Source: Neptunomonas phycophila
Lineage (GTDB): Bacteria; Pseudomonadota; Gammaproteobacteria; Pseudomonadales; Balneatricaceae
DNA: 64,000 nucleotides
Reading direction: 5' to 3'
Assembly: GCF_001922575.1 (NCBI RefSeq)
Contig: NZ_MRCI01000001.1
Coordinates: forward strand, 806,001-870,000
Of this stretch, positions 28,966 through 37,125 are shown in pieces; within the stretch, counting starts at the first letter, position 1; each line of letters starts with the position of its first letter. A program made the translations under genes and the position numbers. A model generated the notes under the pieces. The model was not told the origin of the DNA. It searched no databases and saw nothing but the letters and a program-made list of their open reading frames with translations.

Positions 28966-29847
28966 TTAATACCAGAGGTACAATAAACCGTAAATCTCCG
29001 CTGTAATGGCCACGAGGCAGCCGAGTGAGTAAAGGCCGTAACGGCGCGCTAAGGTTTCTTCGTTTAGGGTAGATATCAAATAAGGTTGAGCTGGGGTGTT
29101 TGGGGCGATCATGACGTGCATTGAAGGGCTGTTTATTTGAGAGCGCCGACGCTCATTGGCTTCTACTGCTGCTGCTTTTTGAACAGCATCCCATTCCGTC
29201 ATGTCGATTTTATTATCGCCGTTTTCATCAAAGCGCTCGAGCAAAGCGGTATAATTCGCTTTCCACTCGGTGATAACTTCTTTTGTCAGATCTTTTACGG
29301 ATTCTACATGCCGACCACCACCTACGCTGCGAAACTGTCCGAGTAAATAGACTTTTTCGTGTCGCATTAACAAGCTTTCAGTGTAACGGTAACGCGGCCC
29401 AGATAATTCTTTAGTCAGCAGACTTCGGCTTGTCGTATTGGTGTGGTGGTAGGTTTCGTCTCTGGGGTTTAAGGTGTTGCCATGCCAAGTGCGGGTATAG
29501 TCTGGTTTTACTCTTGCCCCGTTTGGATCAACTAAGCATGTCCCGCTGGAATCAGAAACTTGGAACCACTGCTGCGATTCGCCAGAGTTTACCGGCCCCG
29601 TTTTCTTTTCGTGTAGATCTTCTACTTTAAAACGGTACCAGACACATTCCATATTGGAGAGCGGGGCTCGTAAAATGTCTCCTTCACCGTCGTGGATGTG
29701 GCCGATTACTTCGACATACCCTTGATGGGCTGAGCGTATTAGGGAGGTTGGTGTTCCGGTAATTAAACGATAGTAGTTTAAAAAACGAAAGCCTATCCAC
29801 GTTGTGGCAACTAAGCTAAATAATAATAGGAGCGTTAGCCAGATCAT
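28966..29847 (-). CDS. GIDE-domain membrane protein with EF-hand
   Basis: A 293-residue protein with a membrane helix at each end (MIWLTLLLLFSLVATTWIGF and LGCLVAITAEIYGLLYLWY). Residues ~40-180 resemble the GIDE domain of eukaryotic MUL1-type E3 ligases (QGYVEVIGHI, APLSNMECVWYRFKVE, SGTCLVDPNGA). There is no RING domain, so ubiquitin-ligase activity is not implied. Unusually, a canonical EF-hand calcium loop lies at 207-218 (DENGDNKIDMTE). The start codon lies one base after the lemA stop, so the two are translationally linked. Function unknown; a membrane-stress or protein-quality role for the LemA/GIDE pair is inference. Confidence 0.85.
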   Translation of the reverse strand: MIWLTLLLLFSLVATTWIGFRFLNYYRLITGTPTSLIRSAHQGYVEVIGHIHDGEGDILRAPLSNMECVWYRFKVEDLHEKKTGPVNSGESQQWFQVSDSSGTCLVDPNGARVKPDYTRTWHGNTLNPRDETYHHTNTTSRSLLTKELSGPRYRYTESLLMRHEKVYLLGQFRSVGGGRHVESVKDLTKEVITEWKANYTALLERFDENGDNKIDMTEWDAVQKAAAVEANERRRSQINSPSMHVMIAPNTPAQPYLISTLNEETLARRYGLYSLGCLVAITAEIYGLLYLWY

Positions 29848-29848
29848 C

Positions 29849-30427
29849 TTATGAGCGTTTGAATAGCTGGTGGATATTTACATCCGCGGTTTCCAAGTCA
29901 CTAAATACCAACAACTCTTTATGCTTGAAGCTAAAAGCCTTGGAAATGATAACGTCCGGAAACTGGTCTACGCGAATGTTATAAATGTTGACGCATGCAT
30001 TATAGAACTCACGGCGGTCGGCAATGCTGCTTTCTAGGCCAGTGATACGACTTTCAAGGTGTTGGAAGGACTCGTTGGCTTTTAGATCAGGATAGTTTTC
30101 TACTACAGCAAATAGCTCATCTAAACCTCCTCGTAAGGCTGTTTCCGCCGCCCCCAAAGCCACCATATTTTCTGCGTTCGCTGCATCACTCACGCGGGCG
30201 CGAGCACGTGTTATTTTGAGTAAAGTTTCTTGTTCATAGCGCATGTGTTCGCGACATATGTCGACTAATTTAGGTATTTCATCATGTCGCTGCTTCATTA
30301 ACACGTCGATGTTTGACCAAGCTTGAGCCACGTTATGGCGTAAGTGAATGAGGTGATTATAAATAGAAATGGCATAAAGTAAGACTAGAATGGAAATAGC
30401 TAACGTAACCCAAGTGCTAATCGTCAT
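29849..30427 (-). CDS. LemA family protein
   Basis: A 192-residue protein with one N-terminal membrane helix (WVTLAISILVLLYAISIYN) and the LemA helical-bundle core: HNVAQAWSNIDVLMKQRHDEIPKLVDICREH at the start, then AENYPDLKA-type segment VVENYPDLKANESFQHLESRITGLE and RREFYNACVNIYNIRVDQFPD. Topology is a short outside N-terminus and a large soluble domain. It is followed one base later by the GIDE gene and preceded by a small membrane protein gene, forming a three-gene unit. The biological role of LemA is not settled. Confidence 0.95.
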   Translation of the reverse strand: MTISTWVTLAISILVLLYAISIYNHLIHLRHNVAQAWSNIDVLMKQRHDEIPKLVDICREHMRYEQETLLKITRARARVSDAANAENMVALGAAETALRGGLDELFAVVENYPDLKANESFQHLESRITGLESSIADRREFYNACVNIYNIRVDQFPDVIISKAFSFKHKELLVFSDLETADVNIHQLFKRS

Positions 30428-30470
30428 CTAATTGGTTCCTTGGCGATATGATTTGTTAGAGCTTTTACGT

Positions 30471-30671
30471 CTAAATACCCATCAGTTCAACAATAATGGT
30501 TTTTATAACGAAGGCAGCCAAACCTAAGCCTAGCGCTAAAAACAAAATAATAGTTCCGAATTTTCCTGCATTGGATCGTTTAGCTAAGTCGTAAATAATA
30601 AAAAAAACAAAAGCGGCAAAAACAAAAATGCCGATATTGAGCATCAAACCTTCCCAGTCAGCTAAGCGCAT
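30471..30671 (-). CDS. Small two-helix membrane protein
   Basis: A 66-residue protein with two hydrophobic segments (NIGIFVFAAFVFFIIYDLA and FGTIILFLALGLGLAAFVIKTIIVE) separated by a basic loop KRSNAGK. I recognise it as resembling small hypothetical inner-membrane proteins but cannot name a family. It lies 43 nt upstream of lemA on the same strand and is probably co-transcribed with lemA and the GIDE gene, so it may be part of the same membrane complex. No function can be given. Confidence 0.7.
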   Translation of the reverse strand: MRLADWEGLMLNIGIFVFAAFVFFIIYDLAKRSNAGKFGTIILFLALGLGLAAFVIKTIIVELMGI

Positions 30672-31131
30672 GTAAACTCTCGTATTTTATTTAATTGCTT
30701 TTGTGAAAAACGGTGAGCTAGCGCTACCGAAATGCTAAAAGATTATAGGTGATTCGCTGTCGTATTTCATTGCCTAGTAGAAGGTTGTCTTGAAAAGGTC
30801 TAGTGTGGTCGGAAGTGGATAGATACGAAATAATTGCGAAATAGAAGTTTTAGATCTATACATTCTATAGAGGCGGGAAAAACAGGGTTTTTTGATAACT
30901 TGTTGTTTTTTAATGTTATTTTGTAGTAGTCATGTATTTCCTCTCATATTTCCTTTGCTTTATAGTGCAAAAAAGTATCTTTGATAGGTAAATTTTGGAT
31001 TTGTTTCTATTTGGTTTGAGGAGTGTAATGGGCTTGCTCTCACTTCTGAAGTGTTTATATGAGCGCTTCGTAGGAGTTACAAAAAATATAAAAATCCACT
31101 GGCTTAGTTGCCAGTAATGGAGAGACTACTA
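30672..31131. promoter_or_regulatory. Divergent intergenic region before polyol operon
   Basis: A 460-nt gap between the lemA unit and the ABC operon, rich in A and T. It contains an inverted repeat TCTATA-N5-TATAGA at 30855-30871 (possible operator), a possible promoter around 30889-30920 (TTGATA, 18 nt, TTATTT), the leader ORF at 31028-31117 and a small hairpin before the binding-protein start. Operator and promoter are weak guesses. Confidence 0.4.
31028..31117 (+). CDS. Possible 29-residue leader peptide
   Basis: A short open frame with GAGGAG four bases before its ATG, the strongest ribosome site in this gap. It would encode a basic, partly hydrophobic peptide beginning MGLLSLLKCLYERF and ending WLSCQ. 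Its stop lies 14 nt before the binding-protein ATG, and its last codons overlap a 6-bp hairpin (arms 31098-31103 and 31110-31115) just ahead of the next ribosome site. This arrangement would suit translational coupling or attenuation, but it may be fortuitous. Confidence 0.35.
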   Translation: MGLLSLLKCLYERFVGVTKNIKIHWLSCQ

Positions 31132-32448
31132 ATGAAAAACTATATGGTTCCTACCCTTATGGCCTCGGCTATCGCTATGGCTTCTGCATCTTCTTTTGCT
31201 GCCACTACAGTAACAATTGGTACTGTAAATAACGGTGACATGATTCGTATGCAAGAGTTATCGCCTGCGTTTGAAGCTAAATATCCAGATATCAAGCTGG
31301 AGTGGGTAGTACTCGAAGAAAACGTCTTGCGTCAACGCCTCACAACGGATATTGCCACAGGTGGTGGTCAGTTTGATGTGATGACAATTGGTATGTATGA
31401 AGCGCCAATCTGGGGAGCCAAAGGTTGGTTGGAGCCTGTTGGAGAGCTACCTGCTGAATACGATGTAGATGATATTTTCACGTCTGTAAAAGACGGCTTA
31501 ACCGCTGATGGAAAATTGTTTGCATTACCTTTCTATGCTGAAAGTTCAATGACGTACTATCGTACAGATTTGTTTGAGAAAGCCGGTTTGGAAATGCCTG
31601 AGCGTCCTAGCTGGGATCAAATGATGACCTTCGCTAAAACGCTGCACAAACCAGATCAAGAACAATACGGCATCTGTCTGCGCGGTAAAGCGGGTTGGGG
31701 CGAGAACATGGCCCTTATCTCAACAATGTCTAATGCGTTTGGTGCTCGCTGGTTTAATGAAGAATGGAAACCAGAATTTGACGGTGCTGATTGGAAAAGC
31801 ACATTGAGCTTCTATGTGGATCTGCTAGGCAATTATGGCCCTCCAGGTGCATCTTCTAATGGCTTTAATGAAAACTTAGCGTTATTTAACTCTGGCAAGT
31901 GCGCTATGTGGATCGATGCCACCGTAGCGGGATCATTTGTAACAGATAAAGCGCAAAGTAATATTGCAGATAATGTAGGTTTTGCGTTGGCGCCTAAGCA
32001 AGTTACAGAACGCGGTGCGGGTTGGTTGTGGTCATGGGCTTTGGCTGCGCCAGTAAGCTCAGATGCAAAAGAGGCTGCAAAGTCATTTATGACATGGGCT
32101 ACATCAAAAGAGTATAGCGACTTAGTTGCCGAAAAATATGGCATCGCTAGTATCCCGCCGGGCACGCGTCATTCAACCTACGAAAATAAAGATTACATGG
32201 AAGCCGCTAGTTTTGCTGCCATGACTTTAGAATCAATGAACAAGGCGGACGCGGTCAATTCAACGCTCAAGCCTAAGCCGTACATTGGTGTTCAATTTGC
32301 TGCAATCCCTGAATTCCAGGCGATAGGTACGCAAGTTGGTAAAGTGTTTGCTGGTGCATTAGCAGGGCAAATGTCAGTTGATGAGGCGTTGAAAAGCGCT
32401 CAATCGACCACTGATCGTCAAATGAAGCGTGCTGGCTATTACAAGTAA
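31132..32448 (+). CDS. Polyol ABC transporter substrate-binding protein
   Basis: A 438-residue periplasmic binding protein of the extracellular solute-binding family 1, resembling the mannitol/sorbitol-binding proteins MtlE and SmoE. The signal peptide is cleaved near AMASASSFAA. Family features include DIATGGGQFDVMTIGMYEAP, LPFYAESSMTYYRTDLFEKAG, YGICLRGKAGWGENMAL and LFNSGKCAMWIDATVAGSF. The ATG at 31132 is chosen because GGAG lies nine bases upstream and it gives a normal signal peptide; the frame opens from a TTG at 31108. It heads an operon with two permeases, an ATPase and polyol catabolic genes, which supports a polyol ligand. Confidence 0.92.
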   Translation: MKNYMVPTLMASAIAMASASSFAATTVTIGTVNNGDMIRMQELSPAFEAKYPDIKLEWVVLEENVLRQRLTTDIATGGGQFDVMTIGMYEAPIWGAKGWLEPVGELPAEYDVDDIFTSVKDGLTADGKLFALPFYAESSMTYYRTDLFEKAGLEMPERPSWDQMMTFAKTLHKPDQEQYGICLRGKAGWGENMALISTMSNAFGARWFNEEWKPEFDGADWKSTLSFYVDLLGNYGPPGASSNGFNENLALFNSGKCAMWIDATVAGSFVTDKAQSNIADNVGFALAPKQVTERGAGWLWSWALAAPVSSDAKEAAKSFMTWATSKEYSDLVAEKYGIASIPPGTRHSTYENKDYMEAASFAAMTLESMNKADAVNSTLKPKPYIGVQFAAIPEFQAIGTQVGKVFAGALAGQMSVDEALKSAQSTTDRQMKRAGYYK

Positions 32449-32473
32449 TAGTCAATAAGCACAAAGCGTTTTG

Positions 32474-32510
32474 CAGTGAGGTTGGGTAGATCACTTACCT
32501 GACTTCACTG
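32474..32510 (+). promoter_or_regulatory. Intercistronic RNA hairpin after binding-protein gene
   Basis: A 15-bp stem (arms 32474-32488 and 32496-32510) with a 7-nt loop, in the gap between the binding-protein and first permease genes. Three pairs are G-U only in the plus-strand RNA, so the fold is specific to this transcript. Such hairpins often protect binding-protein mRNA and raise its level over that of the permeases. Confidence 0.75.
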
Positions 32511-32539
32511 ACACAATAAGAATCTTAAGAGCACATGCT

Positions 32540-33484
32540 ATGAGTATTTCAAACCTGCAAGTCGATAAAGCGACAGGTGCAGAAGGGTCTGCTTCGTCTG
32601 TAAAAAGCCAAAATCGTCAAAAAAGCCGGATCAGCTTAGCGATGGTATCGCCTTCGGTACTGGTCTTGCTGGTATGGATGATTGTTCCATTGGCCATGAC
32701 GATTTACTTCTCGCTAATCCGTTATAACTTACTTTACCCAGGCGATGAGCCATTCGTTGGGTTAGAAAACTACTACTACTTTTTGACTGACGAAGGCTTT
32801 GCAGCAGGGGCATTCAATACCTTGTATCTGGTTTTGTCAGTGCTAGCGATTAGTGTGATATTTGGCGTACTCATTGCTGTGCTAGTAGATAATGATTTTT
32901 GGGGACGCGGCATTGTTCGAGTCCTGTTGATATCACCTTTCTTTATTATGCCTACCGTGAGTGCGTTGGTATGGAAGAACCTACTGCTACACCCGGTTTC
33001 TGGAGTGTTTGCTGCCGTCTGGCGGTTCTTTGGAGCCCAGCCTATTGACTGGTTTGCGGAGTACCCCATGGGCGCCATCATAATGATTGTGTCGTGGCAA
33101 TGGGTTCCATTTGCCGTCTTGTTATTGATGACTGCTATGCAGTCACTGGATCAAGAACAAAAGGATGCAGCACGCTTGGATGGTGCCGGACCGCTGGCTA
33201 TTTTCTGGCATATCACCTTGCCGCATTTAATGCGTCCAATTGCTGTTGTTGTGATGATTGAAACGATCTTCCTGCTATCAGTCTTTGCCGAGATCTTCAC
33301 TACAACAGGCGGTGGCCCTGGTTATGCAACGACAAACTTGGCTTTCTTAATTTACACCCAAGCCTTGTTGCAATTTGATGTGGGTATGGCGTCTGCCGGT
33401 GGCCTAGTAGCTGTCATTATTGCCAATATTGCCGCGTTTATTTTGATTCGCATCATTGGCAAAAACTTAACTGATAAGCAATAA
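32540..33484 (+). CDS. Polyol ABC transporter permease, MalF type
   Basis: A 314-residue inner-membrane permease with six hydrophobic helices after a ~35-residue polar N-terminus. The EAA loop that contacts the ATPase reads DAARLDGAGPLAIFWHITLPHL. Other matches to MtlF/SmoF are SVLVLLVWMIVPLAMTIYFSL and TTTGGGPGYATTNLAFLIY. It follows the binding-protein gene by ~90 nt containing an RNA hairpin, and is 16 nt ahead of the second permease. It would form the membrane channel with that permease. Confidence 0.94.
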   Translation: MSISNLQVDKATGAEGSASSVKSQNRQKSRISLAMVSPSVLVLLVWMIVPLAMTIYFSLIRYNLLYPGDEPFVGLENYYYFLTDEGFAAGAFNTLYLVLSVLAISVIFGVLIAVLVDNDFWGRGIVRVLLISPFFIMPTVSALVWKNLLLHPVSGVFAAVWRFFGAQPIDWFAEYPMGAIIMIVSWQWVPFAVLLLMTAMQSLDQEQKDAARLDGAGPLAIFWHITLPHLMRPIAVVVMIETIFLLSVFAEIFTTTGGGPGYATTNLAFLIYTQALLQFDVGMASAGGLVAVIIANIAAFILIRIIGKNLTDKQ

Positions 33485-33500
33485 GGCGGGGAGACTAAAC

Positions 33501-34334
33501 ATGTTAACACTTAAACAAGCCCGTCAATTACGTACGGTTCTATTAGGCACATTAGGTTGGTTGGTTGCGCTGATCATTTTCTTCCCTATTTTTTGGATGA
33601 TTTTGACGAGCTTCAAAACGGAGATTGAGGCCTTCTCCTCTCCACCACAGCTGTTCTTTATGCCGACGTTAGAAAACTATATTGAGATCAATAGCCGCAG
33701 TAGTTATTTAACTTATGCGTGGAACTCAGTGGTTGTCTCTTTTGGTTCTACTTTTATTGGAATGCTGCTCGCGGTTCCAGCGGCGTATTCCATGGCCTTT
33801 TTTGAGACAAAACGAACAAAGTCGACGTTATTGTGGATGCTATCAACAAAAATGTTGCCGCCAGTGGGCGTGCTAGTGCCAATTTATTTGTTGTTCAAAG
33901 ACTTTGGCTTATTAGATACGCGTACCGGCCTCATTATTATTTACACACTGATTAACTTACCGATCATGGTGTGGATGATTTATACCTACTTCAAAGAAAT
34001 TCCAAAAGATATTTTAGAAGCAGCGCGCTTAGATGGTGCAACACCCATACAGGAAATTGTCCGAGTCTTGCTTCCTATATCAAAAGGTGGATTAGCGTCT
34101 ACAGTCCTGCTGGCCCTTATCTTGAGTTGGAATGAAGCGTTTTGGTCTCTTAACCTAACAGCGTCTACAGCCGCCCCATTAACCGCCTTAGTTGCCTCGT
34201 ACTCAAGTCCAGAGGGTCTATTTTGGGCTAAGTTATCAGCGGTCTCTACGCTCGCTTGTGCGCCTATCCTGATCTTTGGATGGCTGAGCCAGAAACAGTT
34301 GGTACGTGGCTTGTCATTTGGTGCGGTTAAATAA
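33501..34334 (+). CDS. Polyol ABC transporter permease, MalG type
   Basis: A 277-residue inner-membrane permease with six helices. The EAA loop reads EAARLDGATPIQEIVRVLLP. Family matches include FFPIFWMILTSFKTEIEAFS, AAYSMAFFETKRTKS, TKMLPPVGVLVPIYLLFKDFGL and SWNEAFWSLNLTAS, as in MtlG/SmoG. It is the partner of the preceding permease and lies 95 nt upstream of the ATPase gene, with a plus-strand-specific hairpin in that gap. Confidence 0.94.
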   Translation: MLTLKQARQLRTVLLGTLGWLVALIIFFPIFWMILTSFKTEIEAFSSPPQLFFMPTLENYIEINSRSSYLTYAWNSVVVSFGSTFIGMLLAVPAAYSMAFFETKRTKSTLLWMLSTKMLPPVGVLVPIYLLFKDFGLLDTRTGLIIIYTLINLPIMVWMIYTYFKEIPKDILEAARLDGATPIQEIVRVLLPISKGGLASTVLLALILSWNEAFWSLNLTASTAAPLTALVASYSSPEGLFWAKLSAVSTLACAPILIFGWLSQKQLVRGLSFGAVK

Positions 34335-34386
34335 ACGTTATATGTAAGTGCGGCGAAATTAAACGCCGGCTTTAGCTGAATATTGA

Positions 34387-34410
34387 TGAGGTGGTTGATT
34401 GACCGCCTCA
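34387..34410 (+). promoter_or_regulatory. Intercistronic hairpin before ATPase gene
   Basis: A 9-bp stem (TGAGGTGGT at 34387-34395 and ACCGCCTCA at 34402-34410) with a 6-nt loop. One pair is U-G only in the plus-strand RNA. It lies about 20 nt before the ATPase start and has no T run, so it is more likely a stability or processing element than a terminator. Confidence 0.55.
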
Positions 34411-34429
34411 GTAAGGAACGAGGTTTCTC

Positions 34430-35527
34430 ATGTCTGATCTTAAAATAACAAATCTAAAAAAGAGCTTTGATAATGTCGATATTATTAAAGGCATTGATCT
34501 AGAAATAAACGACCATGAGTTTGTTGTTTTTGTAGGCCCATCTGGCTGCGGTAAATCGACATTATTGCGTCTCATTGCGGGGTTGGAAGAGGTAACCAGC
34601 GGTAAGATTGAGCTCGATGATGTAGAGATCACTGATACAGCACCGGCTAAGCGTGATTTAGCCATGGTATTCCAGACGTATGCCCTATATCCACACATGA
34701 CAGTCCGTAAAAACATGTCGTTTGCATTGGATTTGGCTGGTATTGATAAGGCCGAAGTGGACGCTAAAGTATCCGATGCGGCCAAAATTTTAGAACTCGA
34801 TCACTTGTTAGATCGTAAGCCGAAAGCCTTGTCTGGCGGTCAGCGTCAACGTGTAGCGATTGGTCGAGCTATTGTGCGTCACCCTAAAATCTTCCTCTTT
34901 GACGAGCCATTATCGAACTTAGATGCAGCTTTACGTGTGCAAATGCGTTTAGAACTTGCGCGTCTGCATCAAGATTTAAATGCCACCATGATTTATGTAA
35001 CGCACGATCAAGTCGAAGCGATGACGCTGGCAGATAAAGTGGTTGTTCTTAACGGTGGCCATATCGAACAAGTCGGTAGTCCTCTTGAGCTTTATCACCA
35101 CCCCGTTAATAAGTTTGTGGCGGGCTTCATAGGTACCCCAAAAATGGGGTTCTTAGAGGGTGTAGTGGTATCAGTGAATGAAGCCGGTGTCGAAATCACA
35201 GTGAGCGGTGGTAGTCAGTTCTTAGTCCCAGTTGATGGTGGCACGTTGCAAGCGGGTGAGGTTATTACGTTGGGTGTTCGTCCTGAGCACATCACGGTAA
35301 CCGAGCCCGAAGAAAGCGCTTATCAAGGCCGCTTAACGGTATCCGAGCACCTGGGAGCAGATACGTACTGTTATGTAGAAACTGACAGTGGCGAACCTTT
35401 GACTGTACGAGCACCGGGAGATTTCGAAGGCCGGTACGGAAAAATGGTAGGTCTTAGTTTTGATTTGCAGCATAGCCACCTATTTGATGCTCAAGGTAAA
35501 GCACTGCCGCGCCTTGCAAAGGCTTAA
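34430..35527 (+). CDS. Polyol ABC transporter ATP-binding protein
   Basis: A 365-residue MalK/UgpC-type ATPase that powers the transporter. Walker A is GPSGCGKST (about residues 36-44), the Q-loop is in MVFQTYALYPHM, the ABC signature is LSGGQRQRVAIGRAI, Walker B is IFLFDEPLSNLDA, and the switch histidine is in YVTHDQVEAM. A TOBE-type regulatory domain follows (~240-360, with TLGVRPEHI). It closely resembles MtlK/SmoK in layout. The gene follows the permeases and precedes the dehydrogenase by ~105 nt that hold a perfect palindrome. Confidence 0.95.
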   Translation: MSDLKITNLKKSFDNVDIIKGIDLEINDHEFVVFVGPSGCGKSTLLRLIAGLEEVTSGKIELDDVEITDTAPAKRDLAMVFQTYALYPHMTVRKNMSFALDLAGIDKAEVDAKVSDAAKILELDHLLDRKPKALSGGQRQRVAIGRAIVRHPKIFLFDEPLSNLDAALRVQMRLELARLHQDLNATMIYVTHDQVEAMTLADKVVVLNGGHIEQVGSPLELYHHPVNKFVAGFIGTPKMGFLEGVVVSVNEAGVEITVSGGSQFLVPVDGGTLQAGEVITLGVRPEHITVTEPEESAYQGRLTVSEHLGADTYCYVETDSGEPLTVRAPGDFEGRYGKMVGLSFDLQHSHLFDAQGKALPRLAKA

Positions 35528-35536
35528 AGAAACAGC

Positions 35537-35558
35537 GGATTAGCCGTACGGCTAATCC
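35537..35558 (+). promoter_or_regulatory. Perfect palindrome between ATPase and dehydrogenase genes
   Basis: A 22-nt palindrome, arms GGATTAGCC and GGCTAATCC around GTAC, 9 nt after the ATPase stop. No T run follows, so it may be an attenuating or stabilising RNA hairpin, or a protein-binding site. Confidence 0.6.
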
Positions 35559-35632
35559 AGTTTGACCCGTGATCTATGTTCGAAGCCATTTGCGGTGTTC
35601 AAACCCCCAAATGAGCACGAGGTGCGTAAAAA

Positions 35633-37108
35633 ATGAAAATAACACAAGCGGCATTAGCTCAATTGCCTAACTCTATTATTAAGCCTGCGTATGACCGTGC
35701 TGCCACTTCAGCGGGTATCGTGCACTTTGGTGTGGGCGGTTTTCATCGCGCTCACCAGGCCATTTATACAGAAATGTTACTTAATCTGGGTAAGGCGCAA
35801 ACATGGCGTATTTGTGGTGCTGGTGTGCGAGAAGCTGATCGTAGTATGCGCGATGCTTTGGCTGCTCAGGACTACTTATATACGCTGTACGAGTTAGGTG
35901 ACGGTGAGAATACAGACATCCAAACAGTAGGTGTCATTACCAACTTCTTAGTTGTGCAAGATGATCGAGAAGAACTATTGGCAACACTGTCGTCTCCAAG
36001 CACACGTATTGTTTCGCTAACAGTAACGGAAGGTGGCTATTTTACTGATGATAGTACTGGCCAGTTTAAAGCATCGCATCCCGATGTGTTGCATGACCTC
36101 CAGCATCCCGCTACGCCTAATACCGTATTTGGTTTGATGACAGAGGCGTTGGCACGTCGTCGTGATGCTGGTGTCGCGCCGTTTACCGTTATGTCATGTG
36201 ATAACTTGCCGCACAATGGTGATGTTGTGCGCAAAGCGTTGTTAAGCTTTTCGGCGTTACGAGACAGTGATTTACATGACTGGATTGCTGAGAATGTAAC
36301 ATTCCCGAACGCGATGGTAGATCGTATTACACCGATGACAAGTGATGCTCATAAGCAGCAGTTGCTTGATGAGACTGGTATTGAAGATGCATGGCCTGTT
36401 GTAGCTGAGCCTTTTTTGCAATGGGTTGTAGAAGATAAGTTCTGTAATGGTCGCCCTGAGTGGGAAACAGTTGGTGTTCAATTTACATCTGACGTAACGC
36501 CATACGAAGAGATGAAAATAGGGCTTCTTAATGGCAGCCATTTGGCTATGACCTATTTGGGTGCTCTATTGGGTTATGAGTTTGCTCATGAAACCATGGA
36601 AGATGAACTGCTTTGTGCTTATGTTCGTCAGTATATGGATCTTGATGTCACGCCTTTACTGGCGGATGTGCCGGGTATCGACCTCACCGAATACAAAGAC
36701 ACATTAATTAAACGTTTTTCTAACCGTGCCATTTGTGACCAGTTAGCACGTATTTGCTCTGATGGAGCGGCAAAATTACCCAAATTTGTACTGACTACTC
36801 TACGTGGACAGATTCAAGCTGGGGCGCCATTAGATCGTACCGCATTAATAGTGGCTGCGTGGGCTCATTACTTGAATGGGGTTGATGAGAAAGGTAACCA
36901 TTACCCTATCGTAGATCCTCAGTCAGAAGTATTGAAGTTGGCCGTTGCGGATAAGAGCGCCTTAGTTGAAAACATACTCGCTTTGGAAGATGTCTTTGGT
37001 TCTGACATCCCTAAAAGTACAGCGTTTGTTGAAGCGTTCACGTGCCAACTGGAACGCTTGCAGAGTCAAGGTGTGCATGCAACGCTAAAACAGGTACTCA
37101 ACCTGTAA
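35633..37108 (+). CDS. Mannitol dehydrogenase family polyol dehydrogenase
   Basis: A 491-residue NAD-dependent long-chain polyol dehydrogenase. The N-terminal Rossmann part shows HFGVGGFHRAHQAIYTEMLL; the catalytic KxxxxNxxH motif reads KIGLLNGSH. MTEGG-like VTEGGYFTD and MSCDNLPHNGDVVRKALLSFS are also typical. Family members oxidise mannitol to fructose, arabitol to xylulose, or sorbitol to fructose, and many accept several substrates. Xylulokinase in the same operon favours D-arabitol among the substrates; mannitol/sorbitol remain possible. It is followed by the HAD gene after 17 nt. Confidence 0.93.
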   Translation: MKITQAALAQLPNSIIKPAYDRAATSAGIVHFGVGGFHRAHQAIYTEMLLNLGKAQTWRICGAGVREADRSMRDALAAQDYLYTLYELGDGENTDIQTVGVITNFLVVQDDREELLATLSSPSTRIVSLTVTEGGYFTDDSTGQFKASHPDVLHDLQHPATPNTVFGLMTEALARRRDAGVAPFTVMSCDNLPHNGDVVRKALLSFSALRDSDLHDWIAENVTFPNAMVDRITPMTSDAHKQQLLDETGIEDAWPVVAEPFLQWVVEDKFCNGRPEWETVGVQFTSDVTPYEEMKIGLLNGSHLAMTYLGALLGYEFAHETMEDELLCAYVRQYMDLDVTPLLADVPGIDLTEYKDTLIKRFSNRAICDQLARICSDGAAKLPKFVLTTLRGQIQAGAPLDRTALIVAAWAHYLNGVDEKGNHYPIVDPQSEVLKLAVADKSALVENILALEDVFGSDIPKSTAFVEAFTCQLERLQSQGVHATLKQVLNL

Positions 37109-37125
37109 AAAACGTGGAGCGTTTA

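Noticed and set aside
29194-29847. Bacterial E3 ubiquitin ligase
   Set aside because: The GIDE domain is present but there is no RING domain, so ligase activity cannot be supported.
30702-30717. CRP site before the polyol operon (TGTGA...)
   Set aside because: Only the left half matches; the right half is not TCACA.
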